The notes under the pieces: model-generated
The model's database searches: none
Seen by the model: the letters and a program-made list of their open reading frames with translations, nothing else
What the model was told of the DNA's origin: nothing
Assembly (NCBI RefSeq): GCF_013141725.1
Contig: NZ_WHNZ01000061.1
Location: 124,001 to 188,000, forward strand
Source of the DNA: Paenibacillus planticolens
GTDB taxonomy: Bacteria; Bacillota; Bacilli; Paenibacillales; NBRC-103111
DNA length: 64,000 nucleotides
Direction of reading: 5' to 3'
Made by a program: the position numbers and the translations under genes
Shown: piece after piece, positions 63,184 through 64,000 of the stretch
Layout of the letters: the number at the start of each line of letters is the position of its first letter
Numbering within the stretch: position 1 is the first letter of the stretch

Positions 63184-63244
63184 GTTCGTACCTCCGATAT
63201 CCCGTCATGCTTCTATATCTATGAGGGAACGAACACAAACTTGA

Positions 63245-63511
63245 CTACATATAAATGGCGATCAGAATGACACACAGGCAATTTAACGCAACAAGCAGCG
63301 GGATGCCGATAACGAATGAGGTATGCTTGGTCTTATGCCGCCAGACCCGCATGCCGAGCCAGCCGCCGATTCCGCCGCCAAGCGCAGCTAGCAGAAAAAG
63401 CCGCTTCTCTGGGACTCTGCGGCCGCCTTTCTTGGCTTGTCCCTTGTCGTGTCCCATTTCTATAAAAGTAATGATATTCATCAGCAGTAAATATACAAGA
63501 AAATAAGTCAA
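63245..63511 (-). CDS. DUF1294 membrane protein
   Basis: The 88-residue product has two to three membrane segments and the DUF1294 pattern (EMGHDKGQAKKGGRRVPEKR, LFLLAALGGGIGGWLGMRVW, RHKTKHTSF). Function unknown. The start is TTG 63511 with AAGGTG upstream. Confidence 0.85.
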   Translation of the reverse strand: MTYFLVYLLLMNIITFIEMGHDKGQAKKGGRRVPEKRLFLLAALGGGIGGWLGMRVWRHKTKHTSFVIGIPLLVALNCLCVILIAIYM

Positions 63512-63612
63512 ATTCAGTGCACCTTCGTTTCCAAAATAATAATCATGAGACTACTATTATCTTAAAATCGAATGCGGGCGCGGTCAAATGTTTATTTATA
63601 ACTTACAGTAAC

Positions 63613-64000
63613 TTACAATAACTCCAACTCCACAACCGTTGCTCTCTTATCCGGCAGCGGATAGCTGAAGTGCTCCGGTCTGGCTAAACTAACGAACGCG
63701 TCGTCCGGATACTGGGCGGCGCTCCAAGGACGGTTTAGGAAGAGCTCGGAACCGTCGGAGAGCAGCCTTGCTTTCTTCACCTTGCCGGCCAAGCCATTCA
63801 GGTTAATGGGGCCGACGCTTTCCTCGAACAAGTGGGCATACAGCAGATTGCCCTTTTGCGTATATCTGCCCCATTCCGGCTTAGGCCAATCGGCTTGCCC
63901 GCAGCCGTAAATGCTGTTCCCATTTTTCTGAATCCAGTCGCCGATCTCCGCCAAAATGTCCAATGTCTCCTTCGGAATTTCGCCAAGCGCATTAGGACCC
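63613..64000 (-). CDS. Glycoside hydrolase family 29 alpha-L-fucosidase, C-terminal part
   Basis: The frame is open to the right edge, reading GPNALGEIPKETLDILAEIG and then DWIQKNGNSIYGCG, followed by PEWGRYTQKGNLLYAHLFE and a C-terminal beta domain. This is the end of the GH29 catalytic barrel and its beta domain; the N-terminal part and the nucleophile lie outside the window. The stop is at 63613. A TTG inside the frame (63963) is not the real start. The enzyme removes fucose from glycans. Confidence 0.85.
   Translation of the reverse strand, partial: GPNALGEIPKETLDILAEIGDWIQKNGNSIYGCGQADWPKPEWGRYTQKGNLLYAHLFEESVGPINLNGLAGKVKKARLLSDGSELFLNRPWSAAQYPDDAFVSLARPEHFSYPLPDKRATVVELELL

Noticed and set aside
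1-64000. CRISPR arrays, insertion sequences, tRNA or rRNA genes, prophage genes
   Set aside because: I looked on both strands and found no direct-repeat array with spacers, no transposase, no tRNA cloverleaf or rRNA, and no phage structural genes.

Overview
The window looks like a chromosomal segment of a Paenibacillus-type, endospore-forming Firmicute. GC is close to balanced, Shine-Dalgarno sequences are strong (AGGAGG/GGAGGT), and starts include ATG, GTG and TTG. The gene order follows the Bacillales flgBC-codY-hslUV-trmFO-topA-dprA-sucDC block, then ylqH/ylqG-rnhB-rbgA-lepB-rplS-trmD-rimM-khpA-rpsP-ffh-ylxM-ftsY-smc-rnc, then fabF-acpP-fabG-fabD-fabH-plsX-fapR, then rpmF-ylbN-sepM-ylbJ-coaD-rsmD. 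CodY, FapR, YlbJ, SepM/YlbL and a SpoVIF-like protein all point to Bacillales. I cannot name the species.

Positions 1-38770 are conserved housekeeping DNA, nearly all on the minus strand. The main modules are the start of the flagellar rod operon (flgB, flgC running off the left edge), CodY, the HslUV protease, tRNA modification (TrmFO), topoisomerase I, DprA, and succinyl-CoA synthetase. They are followed by a plus-strand ComM/YifB ATPase, a YraN/FlhB-like/FliK-like trio, the ribosome and SRP genes, SMC/RNase III, and the whole FapR-regulated fatty-acid and phospholipid operon. A FapR operator, a CodY-box-like site upstream of flgB, and many intrinsic terminators can be read directly.

Positions 38771-56350 are accessory and patchy, with AT-rich stretches and decay. 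This part holds a candidate structured RNA, an orphan WapI-type immunity-like gene, a Nudix pseudogene, copper-amine-oxidase stalk-domain exported proteins, a GIY-YIG nuclease, a DUF4236 protein, a 5'-truncated gene, GNAT acetyltransferases, a TlpA-like thioredoxin, a DUF1796 protein, several lipoproteins and very small ORFs. A family of dispersed inverted repeats built on GGGAACTACAGGG or GGGAACTATGATCCC sits in three gene-free gaps (about 16.57-16.76, 49.37-49.56 and 56.15-56.29 kb).

Positions 56350-64000 hold two apparent operons plus single genes. One is a zinc-homeostasis-like operon: a metallophosphoesterase, an unknown protein, a His-rich COG0523 GTPase and a Zur-like Fur protein. The other is a probable SOS operon: a Y-family DNA polymerase flanked by two mutually homologous small proteins, the downstream one apparently fused to a YolD-like head, all behind two near-consensus LexA boxes. 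A SRAP (YedK/HMCES) protein lies next to it. SpoVIF-like and DUF1294 genes and the C-terminal part of a GH29 alpha-L-fucosidase close the window. The SOS operon with its paired accessory proteins is the best candidate for an under-described system here.
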